Below, piece by piece: positions 54,911-55,026 of a stretch of 55,026 nucleotides of DNA (its first letter is position 1; the number at the start of each line of letters is the position of its first letter). Below the pieces are notes generated by a model. The model searched no databases, had not been told where the DNA came from, and saw nothing but the letters and a program-made list of their open reading frames with translations. The DNA comes from Comamonadaceae bacterium (GTDB lineage Bacteria; Pseudomonadota; Gammaproteobacteria; Burkholderiales; Burkholderiaceae_C). Where the stretch lies: the NCBI GenBank assembly GCA_947445115.1, contig CANFCG010000015.1, forward strand, positions 1 through 55,026, read 5' to 3'. The translations under genes and the position numbers were made by a program.

Positions 54911-54986
54911 GGGATGTTAGCTCAGTTGGTAGAGCAGCGGACTTTTAATCCGTTTGTCGTGGGTTCGACCCCCGCACATCCCACCA
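54911..54986 (+). tRNA. tRNA-Lys(UUU)
   Basis: The 76-base cloverleaf folds fully: acceptor stem GGGATGT with ACATCCC, D arm GCTC...GAGC, anticodon stem GCGGA with TCCGT, loop CTTTTAA with anticodon TTT, T arm GTGGG TTCGACC CCCGC. The CCA end is encoded. UUU reads both lysine codons. The own promoter lies 27 bases upstream and a hairpin follows. Confidence 0.97.
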
Positions 54987-55004
54987 TCGGTTAATGAAAT
55001 CAAG

Positions 55005-55026
55005 GGTTTACGAGTGATCGTAAACC
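55005..55026 (+). terminator. probable rho-independent terminator after tRNA-Lys
   Basis: GGTTTACGA and TCGTAAACC form a perfect 9-base stem with a GTGA loop, ending at the last base of the window. A T-run would lie beyond the window, so termination is likely but unproven. Confidence 0.65.

Noticed and set aside
1-55026. CRISPR arrays, insertion sequences, prophage or attachment sites
   Set aside because: I saw no regularly spaced repeats, transposase or integrase motifs, or tRNA-flanking direct repeats; the tRNA-Lys has no visible duplicated end within the window.

Overview
The window reads as chromosomal DNA from a betaproteobacterium, most likely Burkholderiales. The grounds are the gene blocks (mltG-tmk-holB-tatD-ankyrin with a divergent ygfZ, lptF-lptG, tolB-pal-cpoB, a fatty-acid degradation cluster with a 628-residue acyl-CoA dehydrogenase), moderate base composition and Shine-Dalgarno starts. 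I cannot name genus or species from sequence alone. Coding density is very high and no stretch over 300 bases lacks a gene.

Layout. (1) 1-8.2 kb, plus strand: a beta-oxidation and lipid-metabolism cluster (end of a 3-hydroxyacyl-CoA dehydrogenase, thiolase, acyl-CoA dehydrogenase, two SDR oxidoreductases, a PaaI-type thioesterase, an MDR-family reductase, a GST-like protein). (2) 8.3-12.5 kb, plus: tex, a patatin-like hydrolase and galU. (3) 12.5-26.3 kb, minus: a tightly packed run of 14 genes, read from an iron-type alcohol dehydrogenase through an HMW1C-like N-glycosyltransferase, GDP-fucose synthesis (fcl, gmd), two methyltransferase-like proteins, CDP-4-keto-3,6-dideoxyhexose synthesis (rfbF, rfbG, rfbH), a transketolase split into two genes, a sugar epimerase/reductase and two glycosyltransferases. 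(4) 26.4-40 kb: housekeeping genes, namely a thioesterase-GNAT fusion, ygfZ, mltG-tmk-holB-tatD-ankyrin, and on the minus strand a GT39-like gene, nfeD, an SPFH gene, lptF, lptG and cbiX; then an Orn/Lys/Arg decarboxylase. (5) 40-50.3 kb: a second glycan block with a strikingly AT-rich core (DUF268, FkbM, two GT2, GT10), then a GT11, a DUF6492-like protein, msbA and two more glycosyltransferases. (6) 50.3-55 kb, plus: tolB, pal, cpoB, a YedE-type transporter, tcdA and tRNA-Lys(UUU) with its own promoter and a terminator hairpin at the window end.

How it fits together. The two glycan blocks form one surface-carbohydrate programme. GalU supplies UDP-glucose, RfbFGH makes a CDP-linked 3,6-dideoxy-4-ketosugar, and Gmd/Fcl make GDP-fucose, which the GT10 and GT11 enzymes in the second block can use. 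MsbA and LptFG export LPS. The most unusual part is rfbF-rfbG-rfbH followed directly by split transketolase genes and a reductase/epimerase, which suggests a two-carbon branch added to a 3,6-dideoxy-4-ketohexose. The second is a GT41/HMW1C-type protein N-glycosyltransferase at the head of this operon with no adhesin beside it. A third is a family of short palindromic repeats (consensus close to ATTCCCGCGNAGGCGGGAAT), one of which sits in frame inside gmd, while two others supply the C-terminal codons of neighbouring genes.
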